Below the pieces are notes generated by a model. That model had not been told where the DNA came from, did no database searches, and was given only the letters and a program-made list of their open reading frames with translations. The translations under genes and the position numbers were made by a program. Below, piece by piece: positions 25,075-33,848 of a DNA stretch of 64,000 nt. This DNA comes from Aureivirga sp. CE67 (GTDB taxonomy: Bacteria > Bacteroidota > Bacteroidia > Flavobacteriales > Flavobacteriaceae), in contig NZ_JADOTV010000007.1 in NCBI RefSeq assembly GCF_015767245.1, forward strand, positions 33,157 to 97,156. Direction: 5' to 3'. Position 1 is the stretch's first letter. Each line of letters opens with the position of its first letter.

Positions 25075-26123
25075 ATTTTCACTTTATTTACAGTATACAC
25101 CAAATTGGAAATATCTCCTCCAGATTCATGAATTCTTGAATTTGTAAAATACAATTCATTTCCTTCCACACTAAACGTATCTGCCCATTTGATTTTATCT
25201 CCTTCCACCAAAACAGAAACATTTTTATCATTCAGATTCATTTGCATGATTTTATGATTTTCTAAATCTCCGAAATATAAAATTCCGTTATGAATAATCA
25301 TTCCATCAGGAGCAGCTGTTTTTGCAACAAATTCAACAGAATCTTCAATTTCTTTTTCTGTTCCATGAATTATTTTATCAATAGATAAAGCATATAAACT
25401 ATAATCTGTCAATGAATGATAATATAACTTTTGATTTTTCAAATCAATGGAAATTCCATCCGAATGAACGGTGTTTTCCCATTTTTTATTATTAATTGTC
25501 AGATAAGAAGCTTCTGCACTTGTAGATTTATGTTGATCTAAAATTCTTTTCGCTTTTCCAGTTCCTAAATCTAAAATCACCAAACCTGCACTTCCAGAAT
25601 CTGTGAAGAAAGCTAGATTTTGTTCAGGATCAATACGAACATCATTTATATAAGAATTTTTATGAAAAACTTTTTCTGGTAAATCGTATTTTCTCAATAA
25701 TTTATTGGAATTCAAATCAAAAACAAAAATCACAGGATTCCCTTGAACTCCTTTAAATTCTGGATTTCTTGTATCCACAACAAAAAGTTCATTTTTGGAA
25801 GCGACAACAGATTGTACAGCCACAAAAACAGAATCTGTAATTTGCTCACCTTCTTTCCAAGAATTCCATTTTTCATTTGGATAAGCTACAAAATCGTTTT
25901 TCCCTTTAATTTCAGCAACAGAAAATTTGATGTTTTTTCGCCATCTCGGAAAATTCACAAAAATACGATGATCAGAAACGGTAACTCCAGTTAGTTGTTG
26001 TCCTTTTATCGATGCAACTTCAACGATTTCTGGTTGTTTTTCGACTTTTTCTTTTTTCTTTTCCTCATTTTTACAACCTATCAAAGTCATTAAAATAAAT
26101 AAACTAGCTACTATTTGTTTCAT
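25071..26123 (-). CDS. Major royal jelly/Yellow-like lipoprotein
   Basis: 350 residues. The lipoprotein signal ends LIGC (C17). The rest is a beta-propeller like the MRJP/Yellow family: [20 protein letters not shown], then [20 protein letters not shown], then [19 protein letters not shown], and [10 protein letters not shown]. In bacteria this family is often placed next to oxidoreductases and regulators, but substrates are mostly unknown. It heads an operon with the NTF2-like and AraC genes. Confidence 0.85.
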   Translation of the reverse strand: MKQIVASLFILMTLIGCKNEEKKKEKVEKQPEIVEVASIKGQQLTGVTVSDHRIFVNFPRWRKNIKFSVAEIKGKNDFVAYPNEKWNSWKEGEQITDSVFVAVQSVVASKNELFVVDTRNPEFKGVQGNPVIFVFDLNSNKLLRKYDLPEKVFHKNSYINDVRIDPEQNLAFFTDSGSAGLVILDLGTGKAKRILDQHKSTSAEASYLTINNKKWENTVHSDGISIDLKNQKLYYHSLTDYSLYALSIDKIIHGTEKEIEDSVEFVAKTAAPDGMIIHNGILYFGDLENHKIMQMNLNDKNVSVLVEGDKIKWADTFSVEGNELYFTNSRIHESGGDISNLVYTVNKVKI

Positions 26124-26294
26124 AATTCAATTTCTAAAAATATTTACTCTCAAAAATACTTCTTTATTCCTAAAAAAACATCTGAAATTTTCTATAAAAA
26201 ATCTTTCCAAAACAATTCTCTAAAAACTACTATTTTTAATACTTTTGTCGAGATTAGAGAGATTGATTTATTAAAACACATAAACGAAATTACA

Positions 26295-26615
26295 ATGTTT
26301 GGAGATTTATCAGGAATGATGGATAAGCTGAAAGCAGCGCAGCAAAACGTAGAAGACACTAAAAAAAGATTAGACACAGTTTTAATCGATGGTGAAGCTG
26401 GAAACGGAAAGGTAAAAGTTACAGTTACTGCAAATAGAAAAGTAAGAGATATCAAAATCGACGAGTCTTTAACGGATAACGAAGAAATCGAAGATTATTT
26501 GGTGATGGCTCTAAACGATGCTTTGACAAGAGCAAACAGCATCAACGAACAAGAGCTTGCAGCTGCAGCAAAAGACGGAATGCCAAACATTCCTGGAATG
26601 GACGGAATGTTCTAA
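26295..26615 (+). CDS. YbaB/EbfC nucleoid-associated protein
   Basis: 106 residues from ATG 26295 ([17 protein letters not shown]). The reading frame continues 60 codons upstream, but that part is low-complexity and overlaps the start of the divergent MRJP-like gene, so it is left out. The helix-strand pattern with [18 protein letters not shown] and LVMALNDAL is typical of the small dimeric DNA-binding YbaB family. The end [10 protein letters not shown] is also typical. It is a single gene with a bidirectional terminator. Confidence 0.93.
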   Translation: MFGDLSGMMDKLKAAQQNVEDTKKRLDTVLIDGEAGNGKVKVTVTANRKVRDIKIDESLTDNEEIEDYLVMALNDALTRANSINEQELAAAAKDGMPNIPGMDGMF

Positions 26616-26621
26616 AAATAC

Positions 26622-26652
26622 AAAGCCAACTTCAACGAGTTGGCTTTTTTAT
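26622..26652. terminator. Bidirectional terminator between ybaB and the acyltransferase
   Basis: 10-bp stem AAAGCCAACT / AGTTGGCTTT around TCAACG, with T runs for both strands; the genes on each side converge here. Confidence 0.9.
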
Positions 26653-27210
26653 TTAAAATATTTTCGGATTATAATTCTCCGGATTTTTCCCTTTTATGTT
26701 TCTATAAAAATCCTCAATTTCCTGCATATCTTTCTCAAAATCTCCCGAAAGTCTATAAAATTTCTTAACTCCACCTTCTTTTTTCTCAAAATCCAAATAT
26801 CCCATCGCAATTGGAACATCTGCTTTTGTGGCAATATGATAAAATCCTGTTTTCCATTTTTCCACTCGTCTTCGAGTTCCTTCTGCTGGCACTAATAAAA
26901 CCAAAGAATCCCTTTTTTCGAATTCCGAAACAGCAAAATCTACCAAATTGTTATTCTTAGATCTGTCCACGCCAATTGCACCTAAAGACTTGAAAAACCA
27001 ACCAAAAGCGCCTTTTATATAGCTATCTTTTATAAAAAATCGAACTTTGATTCTTTCTCTGAAAAAGAAAGACATTGCGAAAACAAAATCCCAATTAGAA
27101 GTGTGTGGAGCACAAACCGCCACATATTTTTTGATTTTATAGTGTTCGTCATCAACTTTTACTTTCCAACCTCCTAATTTCAATATCAAACTTCCAATTA
27201 TTCTCTTCAT
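26653..27210 (-). CDS. PlsC-like acyltransferase
   Basis: 185 residues. The 1-acyl-glycerol-3-phosphate acyltransferase motif I appears as APHTSNWDF (H and D kept, with the first N of NHxxxD replaced by P), and motif III as VPAEGTRRR. It belongs to the short soluble or peripheral group of COG0204 with no clear membrane helix. It probably acylates a lysolipid or related alcohol at the membrane. Confidence 0.82.
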   Translation of the reverse strand: MKRIIGSLILKLGGWKVKVDDEHYKIKKYVAVCAPHTSNWDFVFAMSFFFRERIKVRFFIKDSYIKGAFGWFFKSLGAIGVDRSKNNNLVDFAVSEFEKRDSLVLLVPAEGTRRRVEKWKTGFYHIATKADVPIAMGYLDFEKKEGGVKKFYRLSGDFEKDMQEIEDFYRNIKGKNPENYNPKIF

Positions 27211-27236
27211 TTCACTCTAAAATATTAATTATTATT

Positions 27237-27356
27237 AGGGCATTCCCATTTTTCTTCGTTTCCAAAAAACTCAGAAAAAGGTCGGGCTTTCCGCTATATC
27301 TTTTGCTCCGTACCTCCGCAAAAGGATGCCGCTGCAATCCCTAATGCAATTCTCTG
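27237..27356. repeat. GC-rich dispersed-repeat-like element
   Basis: The gap between the acyltransferase and helicase genes holds a sequence far richer in G and C than its surroundings, beginning GGGCATTCCC, then GGTCGGGCTTTCCGC, then a hairpin TCTTTTGC / GCAAAAGGA, then GCCGCTGCAATCCCTAATGC. From memory, similar sequences recur between genes in many Flavobacteriia genomes; this cannot be checked here. It carries no gene. Confidence 0.5.
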
Positions 27357-27390
27357 CTAAGCCTTAAATTACAAATTAAAAAACAAAAAA

Positions 27391-28818
27391 TTAATAATCC
27401 ATAAAATCATCATCAGAAAAACCAATTAAATACAATTTTTCCTTTGCACGAGTTACAGCTGTATATAACCAACGAAGATAATCAATCGATTGTCCTTCTG
27501 GTAAATACGGTTTTTCAATAAAAACATTTTTCCACTGTCCACCTTGCGATTTATGACAAGTCATTGCATAAGAAAATTTCACCTGTAAAGCATTGAAATA
27601 CTCATTTTTCTTGATTTCTTGTACTTGTCTATATTTGGGTAAATGCGAAAAATCTTCAGAAACTTTTTGAAATAATTGATTCTGTTCTTCATAACTTAAA
27701 GAAGCAGCTTCTGAAGTTAAAGTATCTAATAAAATCACCGTCTCAAAAGGTCTTTGCATCGGATAATCAATCATTCGAAGTTTCACTCTCGCAAACTTAT
27801 AACCGTATAATTCTTTGGTAGAATATATTTCTAAAATTTCACAAGTATCACCATTTGCAATAAATCCAACATGCGCTGAATCTTTTAACCAGAAATAATT
27901 ATTTTTTACAACCATTACAAAATCTCCAACCGATACTTCATTTTCTTGCCCTCTGATTTTCAGTCGAATTTGCTGATTGTATTGATTTGCTCTTTTGTTC
28001 GATCGCACGATAAATGCTGTGTCTTCCACACCATTTTCATCATAAGAAGAATGAATCGCATTTTGAATATCATAACCATCAATCAAACGAATGACATCTG
28101 GAAATTTTTGTTGAAACTGAAAATCTTCATAACCTCCATCTTCCAAAATCGAACGAATGGAAGTTGCATTAACCAAAATCCCTGAATCTGTACCCTGACG
28201 TGTCACTTCTGTAAGTTCATGAAGACGAACATCTTTGTCAAACTCATACATCAGAATATTTTCATTCAACGCAGGACTGATTTCTAAACGAACAGGTGGA
28301 AGCTGTGCGGTATCTCCAATAAAAATCAATTTACAATTTCTACCAGCATACACATAATTAATCAAATCATCCAACAAAGAACTTTCACTTCCAGCAATCA
28401 TAGAATTTGATGCATCGGCAATCATTGAAGCTTCATCTACAATAAACAAAGTATCAGTGTGTTTGTTTACTTGTAAAGCAAATTTCACACTACCGTTTTT
28501 ATCTTTTCTAGGATGGTATATTTTTTTATGAATTGTAAAAGCTTCTCTTCCTGCATATCCAGAAATTACTTTTGCTGCACGCCCAGTAGGGGCAAGCAAA
28601 ACCGCTTTTTTTCTAATTTTCCAAAGATTGTTTACAACGGTACTAATAATTGTAGTTTTTCCAGTACCTGCATACCCTTTTAGAAGAAAAAGAGAATTTT
28701 TGCTCTCATCAAAGATAAAATTTGCCAAACTTCCTAGTAGTTTATCCTGAGAATTCGTAGTTTCGTATGGAAACTTATCAAGAAGTAAATTATAAAATTC
28801 TGGTACAGTTTTTGCCAT
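27391..28818 (-). CDS. RecD-like ATP-dependent DNA helicase
   Basis: 475 residues from ATG 28818 (MAKTVPEFYNLL). It is a superfamily 1B helicase: Walker A GYAGTGKTT near residue 50, LLAPTGRAAK (motif Ia), IVDEASMI (motif II), FIGDTAQLPPV (motif III), and near the end YAMTCHKSQGGQW and YTAVTRAKEKLYLIG (motifs V and VI). It is shorter than RecD2 and lacks its N-terminal extension. The family is widespread in Bacteroidota as a stand-alone 5'-3' helicase. It is monocistronic. Confidence 0.92.
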   Translation of the reverse strand: MAKTVPEFYNLLLDKFPYETTNSQDKLLGSLANFIFDESKNSLFLLKGYAGTGKTTIISTVVNNLWKIRKKAVLLAPTGRAAKVISGYAGREAFTIHKKIYHPRKDKNGSVKFALQVNKHTDTLFIVDEASMIADASNSMIAGSESSLLDDLINYVYAGRNCKLIFIGDTAQLPPVRLEISPALNENILMYEFDKDVRLHELTEVTRQGTDSGILVNATSIRSILEDGGYEDFQFQQKFPDVIRLIDGYDIQNAIHSSYDENGVEDTAFIVRSNKRANQYNQQIRLKIRGQENEVSVGDFVMVVKNNYFWLKDSAHVGFIANGDTCEILEIYSTKELYGYKFARVKLRMIDYPMQRPFETVILLDTLTSEAASLSYEEQNQLFQKVSEDFSHLPKYRQVQEIKKNEYFNALQVKFSYAMTCHKSQGGQWKNVFIEKPYLPEGQSIDYLRWLYTAVTRAKEKLYLIGFSDDDFMDY

Positions 28819-28929
28819 GTGATTTGTTAAAAATGCAAAGATACAAATTGATTTGCGGTTAAAAATTTTTCTCATTCAAAAAAATTTGTAGATTTGCCAT
28901 GATTCAAAATTTTTAAAACATATAAGATA

Positions 28930-29655
28930 ATGATTATCCCAATTGTTGGTGCAGTTATAGTAACTGTTTTATTAGCTATCGTAATAGTTAAGTTTATTCC
29001 TAAGAAATTACACCCTTTAGTTTCAATTGTTTTAATAGGGGCGGCTGTGTTTATGGGTTGGAAAATCTATACTAGTATTATGGAGCCAATCAATTTTAAC
29101 ATTGAAAAGAAGAAAAGATATGCGAAAGTAATTGATCAGTTAAAAGTGATTCGTGATGCAGAGAACGCATATAAGAGAGTAAATGGAAAATATATTGCAA
29201 ATGCTGATTCATTAGTTCAATTTATTGATACTGCGAAGTTTGCTATTACTCAGAGTAGAGATACTGTTATTACTGTAAAAGAGAGTGGATTAGATTTAGA
29301 AAAAGAAATTAGAGTAGTTGATACAATTGGTTATGAACCTGTTATCAATTCTTTCCAAAATAGAAATTATAAAAATTTATTGGATGTTCCAGGAACAAAT
29401 GTTAAATTTACTTTAGGAACAGCAATCGTTGAGAAAGTTGCAGGATTAAAAGCTCCAACTTTTGAAGCAAAAGTTAAGAAATCAGTTATTCTAGAAGGAA
29501 TGAACCCGCATTTAATTCGTCAAGAAGAAGAAACAATTCAAGGAGATGAAGTAAGAGGTGAACACATTTCAGTAGGTTCGTTAGAAGAAGTAAAAGATAG
29601 CGGAAACTGGCCACCATTTTATGATGAGAACAAAAAAGGTTCAAATAACGAATAA
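28930..29655 (+). CDS. Membrane-anchored protein of unknown function
   Basis: 241 residues. Two membrane helices at about 2-23 and 31-49 are followed by a soluble domain with conserved-looking segments KVIRDAENAYKRVNGKYIAN and SGNWPPFYDENKK. The segment EKKKRYAKVIDQLKVIRDAE resembles pilin-like N-terminal helices, but no prepilin cleavage site is seen. The end overlaps the DUF3822 gene by 35 bases. A promoter-like TAGATTTG lies at 28889-28896. Confidence 0.75.
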   Translation: MIIPIVGAVIVTVLLAIVIVKFIPKKLHPLVSIVLIGAAVFMGWKIYTSIMEPINFNIEKKKRYAKVIDQLKVIRDAENAYKRVNGKYIANADSLVQFIDTAKFAITQSRDTVITVKESGLDLEKEIRVVDTIGYEPVINSFQNRNYKNLLDVPGTNVKFTLGTAIVEKVAGLKAPTFEAKVKKSVILEGMNPHLIRQEEETIQGDEVRGEHISVGSLEEVKDSGNWPPFYDENKKGSNNE

Positions 29656-30457
29656 GAAGACGGATTTTAAAAATCTTGAAAATAGTAGATTATCCATCCA
29701 AATTAGCTTGGATGGATTTTCTTTTTGTATATATGATGAAGAACTAGAGCTTTTTACAGCTCTTTTGCACTACGAGTTTGACTCGAAAGCAAAAACTCCT
29801 ACAATGCATCTTGAAAATATCATGAATATTTTTAAAGAAAATGTTTTGTTGCAAAAAGCATATAAAAAGGTTCAAGTAATTCATTCAAATAATATGGCTA
29901 CGTTTGTGCCTAAAGTGTTTTTCGATGAAAAATATCTGAAAAGCTATTTAAAACATACGGTTAAAGTATTTGATAATGATTTTATTGTATATGATGAAAT
30001 TCTTCAATCAGAAATAGTTTCTGTTTATATTCCTTTTGTGAATGTAAATAATTTCTTATTCGATCATTTTGGTGCTTTTGAGTATACACATTCATCATCT
30101 ATTTTAGTAAAAAAACTAATAGATACTTATAAAAACACGAATAAGCAATATATTTTTATTCATGTTGAAGATCATTCTTTTGAGATGGTTTTCTTAGATA
30201 ATGGGAATTTTAAAATGTATAATTCTTTCCAATATAGAACGAAAGAAGATTTTATTTACTACATTTTATTTACAGCGGAACAATTATCTTTAAATCCAGA
30301 AGCGTTTGAATTAGTATTTTTAGGAGCAATTGATGAGAAATCTGACTTATATAAAATCGCTCATCAATATATTCGAAACATCAGTTTCGTAGAAAATTCA
30401 CAATCAAAGTTGAAAAACTTACCAGACCATTCTTTTTACACGTTATTAAATTATTAA
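29621..30457 (+). CDS. DUF3822 family protein
   Basis: 278 residues of a family typical of Bacteroidota, with an actin-like ATPase fold suggested by two related halves (for example LSIQISLDGFSFCIYDEE and YIFIHVEDHSFEMVFLDNG). There is no catalytic motif. It lies between a membrane protein and rsmD with overlaps or gaps of a few bases, the usual position for the family. ATG 29624 is an equally possible start. Function unknown. Confidence 0.85.
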   Translation: MMRTKKVQITNKKTDFKNLENSRLSIQISLDGFSFCIYDEELELFTALLHYEFDSKAKTPTMHLENIMNIFKENVLLQKAYKKVQVIHSNNMATFVPKVFFDEKYLKSYLKHTVKVFDNDFIVYDEILQSEIVSVYIPFVNVNNFLFDHFGAFEYTHSSSILVKKLIDTYKNTNKQYIFIHVEDHSFEMVFLDNGNFKMYNSFQYRTKEDFIYYILFTAEQLSLNPEAFELVFLGAIDEKSDLYKIAHQYIRNISFVENSQSKLKNLPDHSFYTLLNY

Positions 30458-30460
30458 ATA

Positions 30461-31009
30461 ATGCGAATTATTTCAGGAAAACATAAAGGCAAGAGACTTT
30501 CTGCGCCTAAAAATTTGCCTGTTCGTCCAACAACGGATATGGCAAAAGAATCTCTTTTCAATATTTTAAACAATCATTTTTATTTTGATGCAATTTCTGT
30601 TCTAGATCTTTTTGCAGGAACAGGAAATATTAGTTTTGAGTTTGCTTCAAGAGGTACGAAACAAATTACTGCAGTAGACCAATTTTTTGGTTGTACAAAA
30701 TTTATCAATGATACTTCAAGAAATTTAGATTTCCCTATTAAAACTATAAAATCAGATGTTTATAAGTTTTTAGAGAAAAATAAAATGAAATATGATGTGA
30801 TTTTTGCAGATCCACCATATGATTTTGAAAAAGAACAATTTGCAAAAATAGCTTCTTTAGTTTTTGAAAATGATCTTTTAGAAGAAGAAGGATATTTGAT
30901 TATCGAGCATTCAAAACATACAGATTTATCCGATTTAGAATATTATAGTTATTCTAAAAAATATGGAGGAAATTTATTTAGCTTTTTTGAGTTAGAAATA
31001 GAAGAATAA
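30461..31009 (+). CDS. rsmD: 16S rRNA (guanine966-N2)-methyltransferase RsmD
   Basis: 182 residues, the normal length. The start MRIISGKHKGKRL and RPTTDMAKESLFNIL are diagnostic of RsmD, followed by the S-adenosylmethionine site LDLFAGTGNISFE and the catalytic FADPPYDF. It methylates G966 of 16S rRNA during small-subunit assembly. It is the last gene of a three-gene operon, closed by a strong terminator. Confidence 0.95.
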   Translation: MRIISGKHKGKRLSAPKNLPVRPTTDMAKESLFNILNNHFYFDAISVLDLFAGTGNISFEFASRGTKQITAVDQFFGCTKFINDTSRNLDFPIKTIKSDVYKFLEKNKMKYDVIFADPPYDFEKEQFAKIASLVFENDLLEEEGYLIIEHSKHTDLSDLEYYSYSKKYGGNLFSFFELEIEE

Positions 31010-31012
31010 ATA

Positions 31013-31043
31013 AAAAGTTGTGTTATTTTAGCACAACTTTTTA
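31013..31043 (+). terminator. Terminator of the rsmD operon
   Basis: 10-bp stem AAAAGTTGTG / CACAACTTTT with a 9-base loop and following T. Confidence 0.9.
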
Positions 31044-31093
31044 AGGAAAAGTGAAAAAGAAAGGTGAATCCCCAGTTTTAGCTCAGTTTTTAA

Positions 31094-32488
31094 ATGAATA
31101 CACAAAAAAATCATTCTAAAAATAGTTTTTACTCTATTTTTTTGGCATTTGTTGTCTTTGGAGTGCTGACTTATTTTTTTCCGAAAGAAAATTTTAAGTT
31201 AGAAGTTCAAAAAAATAATGTTGAAGATTTAAAAAAGAAAGACACGATTGATTATGATGCCATCATGATACGAAACGAATGTAGAGCAGATTCGATTAAA
31301 GTGATGGAAAAATTGATTGCTGATATGGCTTCTGAAGCTGAAAAGCAAGAACGAGCTAGAAGAGCTAGAAATAATAAAAATTTCTTCAATTTAGGAGATT
31401 TCTACGAAGCACTTTTAACCTTAGAACAAGACCCAGACAAAAAAGTAAACATTGCATATTTTGGAGATTCGATGACGGATGGAGATTTGATTGTTCAAGA
31501 TATTCGAAAAACTCTTCAAAAAATGTTTGGAGGAAAAGGAGTTGGATATGTAAATGCTACTTCTCTTTCTGCAAAATCTCGTATGACGGTTTTACATCGT
31601 TATCCTAAAAAAGACTTCGAATTCAGAAGTTTTATTTCCAAAAAAACAGAAAAAAATGCACCTTACGGCTTAGGAGGAAATGTAAGTTGGACTAAAGTAG
31701 ATAGCACACAAATTAAATTTTCTAAAAGTAAATATCAGGAAATCCCAAAACCGATATTTTATTATGGAAAAGCAAGTGAAGATACTTTAGATTTAGATCC
31801 TTACTTGACTTTTAATGAAAAGAATAAAAAATTAAATGGAAAGCGAATTTTAAATAGATTGAAGCTTTCTAAAAATGAAAATTTATCAAAAGTTGAAGTA
31901 GATTTTCATGAAACACAAAACGTTCCTTTGTACGGATTTACTTTCGAAACAAAAAATGGCGTGAGTGTTGATAACCTATCTATTCGAGGAAATTCTGGTT
32001 TACCACTTTCTACTTTAAATGCGAATGTGATGAATGCTTTTAATTCTGTTCGTCCGTATAATTTAATCATTCTTCATTATGGAGCAAATGTGATTAGTGA
32101 TGATGTTACTTCATACAATTGGTACGCTTCACAGATGAAACGTGTGGTTGAACATTTGAAAGTTTGTTTTCCAGATGCAAATATTTTAGTGATTTCTAGT
32201 GCAGATTATGGTAAGAAAGAAGGAACGGAAGTTATTACGCATCCTTCTGTAGAAAAATTAATTGCTGCACAGAAAAAATATGCAAATCAGACACAAAGTA
32301 GTTTTTTCAATCTTTTCGAAGCAATGGGAGGAGAGGGAAGTATGAAAGATTTTGTTGAGAAAGAAAAACCTTGGGCAAATAAGGATTATATTCATTTTAA
32401 TTATAGAGGTGCACCACATATTGCAGATTATATTTCGGAATATCTGTTGAGTGGATATAAAAAATTTAAAAAACATCATGAAAAATAA
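31094..32488 (+). CDS. Periplasmic SGNH/GDSL hydrolase
   Basis: 464 residues. An N-terminal membrane anchor (about 11-27) leads to a coiled region, then an SGNH domain with nucleophile S126 in YFGDSMTDGD, the glycine block SIRGNSG, the asparagine block LHYGANV, and the catalytic pair D431 and H434 in DYIHFN. It is an esterase or acetyltransferase acting outside the cytoplasmic membrane. It overlaps the second SGNH gene, which overlaps the MBOAT gene, so the three are one operon. Confidence 0.88.
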   Translation: MNTQKNHSKNSFYSIFLAFVVFGVLTYFFPKENFKLEVQKNNVEDLKKKDTIDYDAIMIRNECRADSIKVMEKLIADMASEAEKQERARRARNNKNFFNLGDFYEALLTLEQDPDKKVNIAYFGDSMTDGDLIVQDIRKTLQKMFGGKGVGYVNATSLSAKSRMTVLHRYPKKDFEFRSFISKKTEKNAPYGLGGNVSWTKVDSTQIKFSKSKYQEIPKPIFYYGKASEDTLDLDPYLTFNEKNKKLNGKRILNRLKLSKNENLSKVEVDFHETQNVPLYGFTFETKNGVSVDNLSIRGNSGLPLSTLNANVMNAFNSVRPYNLIILHYGANVISDDVTSYNWYASQMKRVVEHLKVCFPDANILVISSADYGKKEGTEVITHPSVEKLIAAQKKYANQTQSSFFNLFEAMGGEGSMKDFVEKEKPWANKDYIHFNYRGAPHIADYISEYLLSGYKKFKKHHEK

Positions 32489-33848
32489 ACTAAATACGAT
32501 TTATAAAATAAAAAGCATTTCTTTTTTAGTAATGCTACTTTTTAGTTTCTCTACTTTTGGGCAGGTAGAGATTCCTAGTTTTATTCCACTTTCAGAAAAT
32601 ACGATTCAAAACGATTCTATTTTGCTTCCTTTTTTTGATAAACTAAAAGAAAAAGATAGTATTATCAGAATTGTTCATATTGGAGATTCTCATATTCAAG
32701 CGAACTTTTTTACGGATGTAACTAGAAATAATTTTCAAGATATTTTTGGAAATGCTGGTCGTGGATTTCTTTTTCCATATAAAGCAGCTAAAACAAATGG
32801 ACCTCAAGACATAACGTATACAACTTATAGCGATTTTTTTGCTTTAAGAAATATTAAAAATAGATCTAAAAAAGCAACAATTGGACTAAGTGGAATTGCT
32901 TTAGAAACTACAGAAAAAGAGTTTTTTATAAAAGTTTCTTTTGATGATGAAAAAGATTTTGCAAATGAAATTCAATGGATTTCGCACACAAATAATATTG
33001 CAGTTCAAAAAGAAATAAAATACCAAAAACCAGTTCCGAAATGGAAATATCACACGGTGAAAAGTGGAAATACGCTTTCTGGAATCGGGAGAAAATATAA
33101 AGTTTCTGTTAGAAATATTAAAAAATGGAATGGATTAAAATCTAACATGATTCGTCCGAAACAAAAATTAAAAATTAAGAGTAAATCTTACCAACCTGCA
33201 AAAATATTAGGAACAACTCCTTTTGCTCAAAGTATTGAAAATGGAGTGAAAAGTAATTCTTTGATTCAAGAGTTTTATGTTACTGGAAATTCTTCCAAAG
33301 CAAAAGATAATTTTGCTCTTAATGGTTTACTTACGAGTAATGGAAATCCTGGTGTAATTTATCATAATATTGGTGTAAATGGAGCTAGGTTTGAAGATTA
33401 TAACAATCGTTCGAGTTTATTTTTTGAGCAATTAAAATTATTAAAACCAGATTTAATAATTATTTCTCTTGGAACCAATGAAGCTTTCGAAACTACTTAC
33501 AAATCAGAAAGGTTTGAAGAGAATTTATTAGCATTTTTGAACAATACAAAAGAGTTTACAAATTGCCAAAATATTTTATTGACAACGCCACCTTCAGCAT
33601 TAATTAAAAGAAGAAAAACAAATCCTAAAATTGCTGAATTTAGAAATATCATCCTAGAAAACGCCAAAAAACAACAATATGCTTATTGGGATTTGTATCA
33701 TATGACAGGGAAAGAGCGAGGGATTTTGACTTGGTCAAAGCAAGGATTGGCAGCAAAAGATAAAATACATTATAGCGCAAAAGGATACGAAATTCAAGGA
33801 GAATTATTATTTCGTGCGATTTACAACACTTTTTTGAAATATGAATAA
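32478..33848 (+). CDS. SGNH hydrolase with inserted LysM domain
   Basis: 456 residues from ATG 32478, which overlaps the previous gene by 11 bases; the frame reaches further up, but this start gives a clean signal peptide (about 1-29, SFSTFGQ). The nucleophile S71 is in HIGDSHIQ, and the catalytic D428 and H431 are in DKIHYS. Between them, at about 190-235, is a LysM domain (HTVKSGNTLSGIGRKYKV), a peptidoglycan-binding module. The layout suggests an O-acetyl transferase or esterase working on the cell wall. Confidence 0.88.
   Translation: MKNKLNTIYKIKSISFLVMLLFSFSTFGQVEIPSFIPLSENTIQNDSILLPFFDKLKEKDSIIRIVHIGDSHIQANFFTDVTRNNFQDIFGNAGRGFLFPYKAAKTNGPQDITYTTYSDFFALRNIKNRSKKATIGLSGIALETTEKEFFIKVSFDDEKDFANEIQWISHTNNIAVQKEIKYQKPVPKWKYHTVKSGNTLSGIGRKYKVSVRNIKKWNGLKSNMIRPKQKLKIKSKSYQPAKILGTTPFAQSIENGVKSNSLIQEFYVTGNSSKAKDNFALNGLLTSNGNPGVIYHNIGVNGARFEDYNNRSSLFFEQLKLLKPDLIIISLGTNEAFETTYKSERFEENLLAFLNNTKEFTNCQNILLTTPPSALIKRRKTNPKIAEFRNIILENAKKQQYAYWDLYHMTGKERGILTWSKQGLAAKDKIHYSAKGYEIQGELLFRAIYNTFLKYE

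Noticed and set aside
26115..26294. 60-codon N-terminal extension of YbaB
   Set aside because: The extension is low-complexity, overlaps the divergent MRJP-like gene start, and the true YbaB family begins at the MFGDLSGMM methionine.
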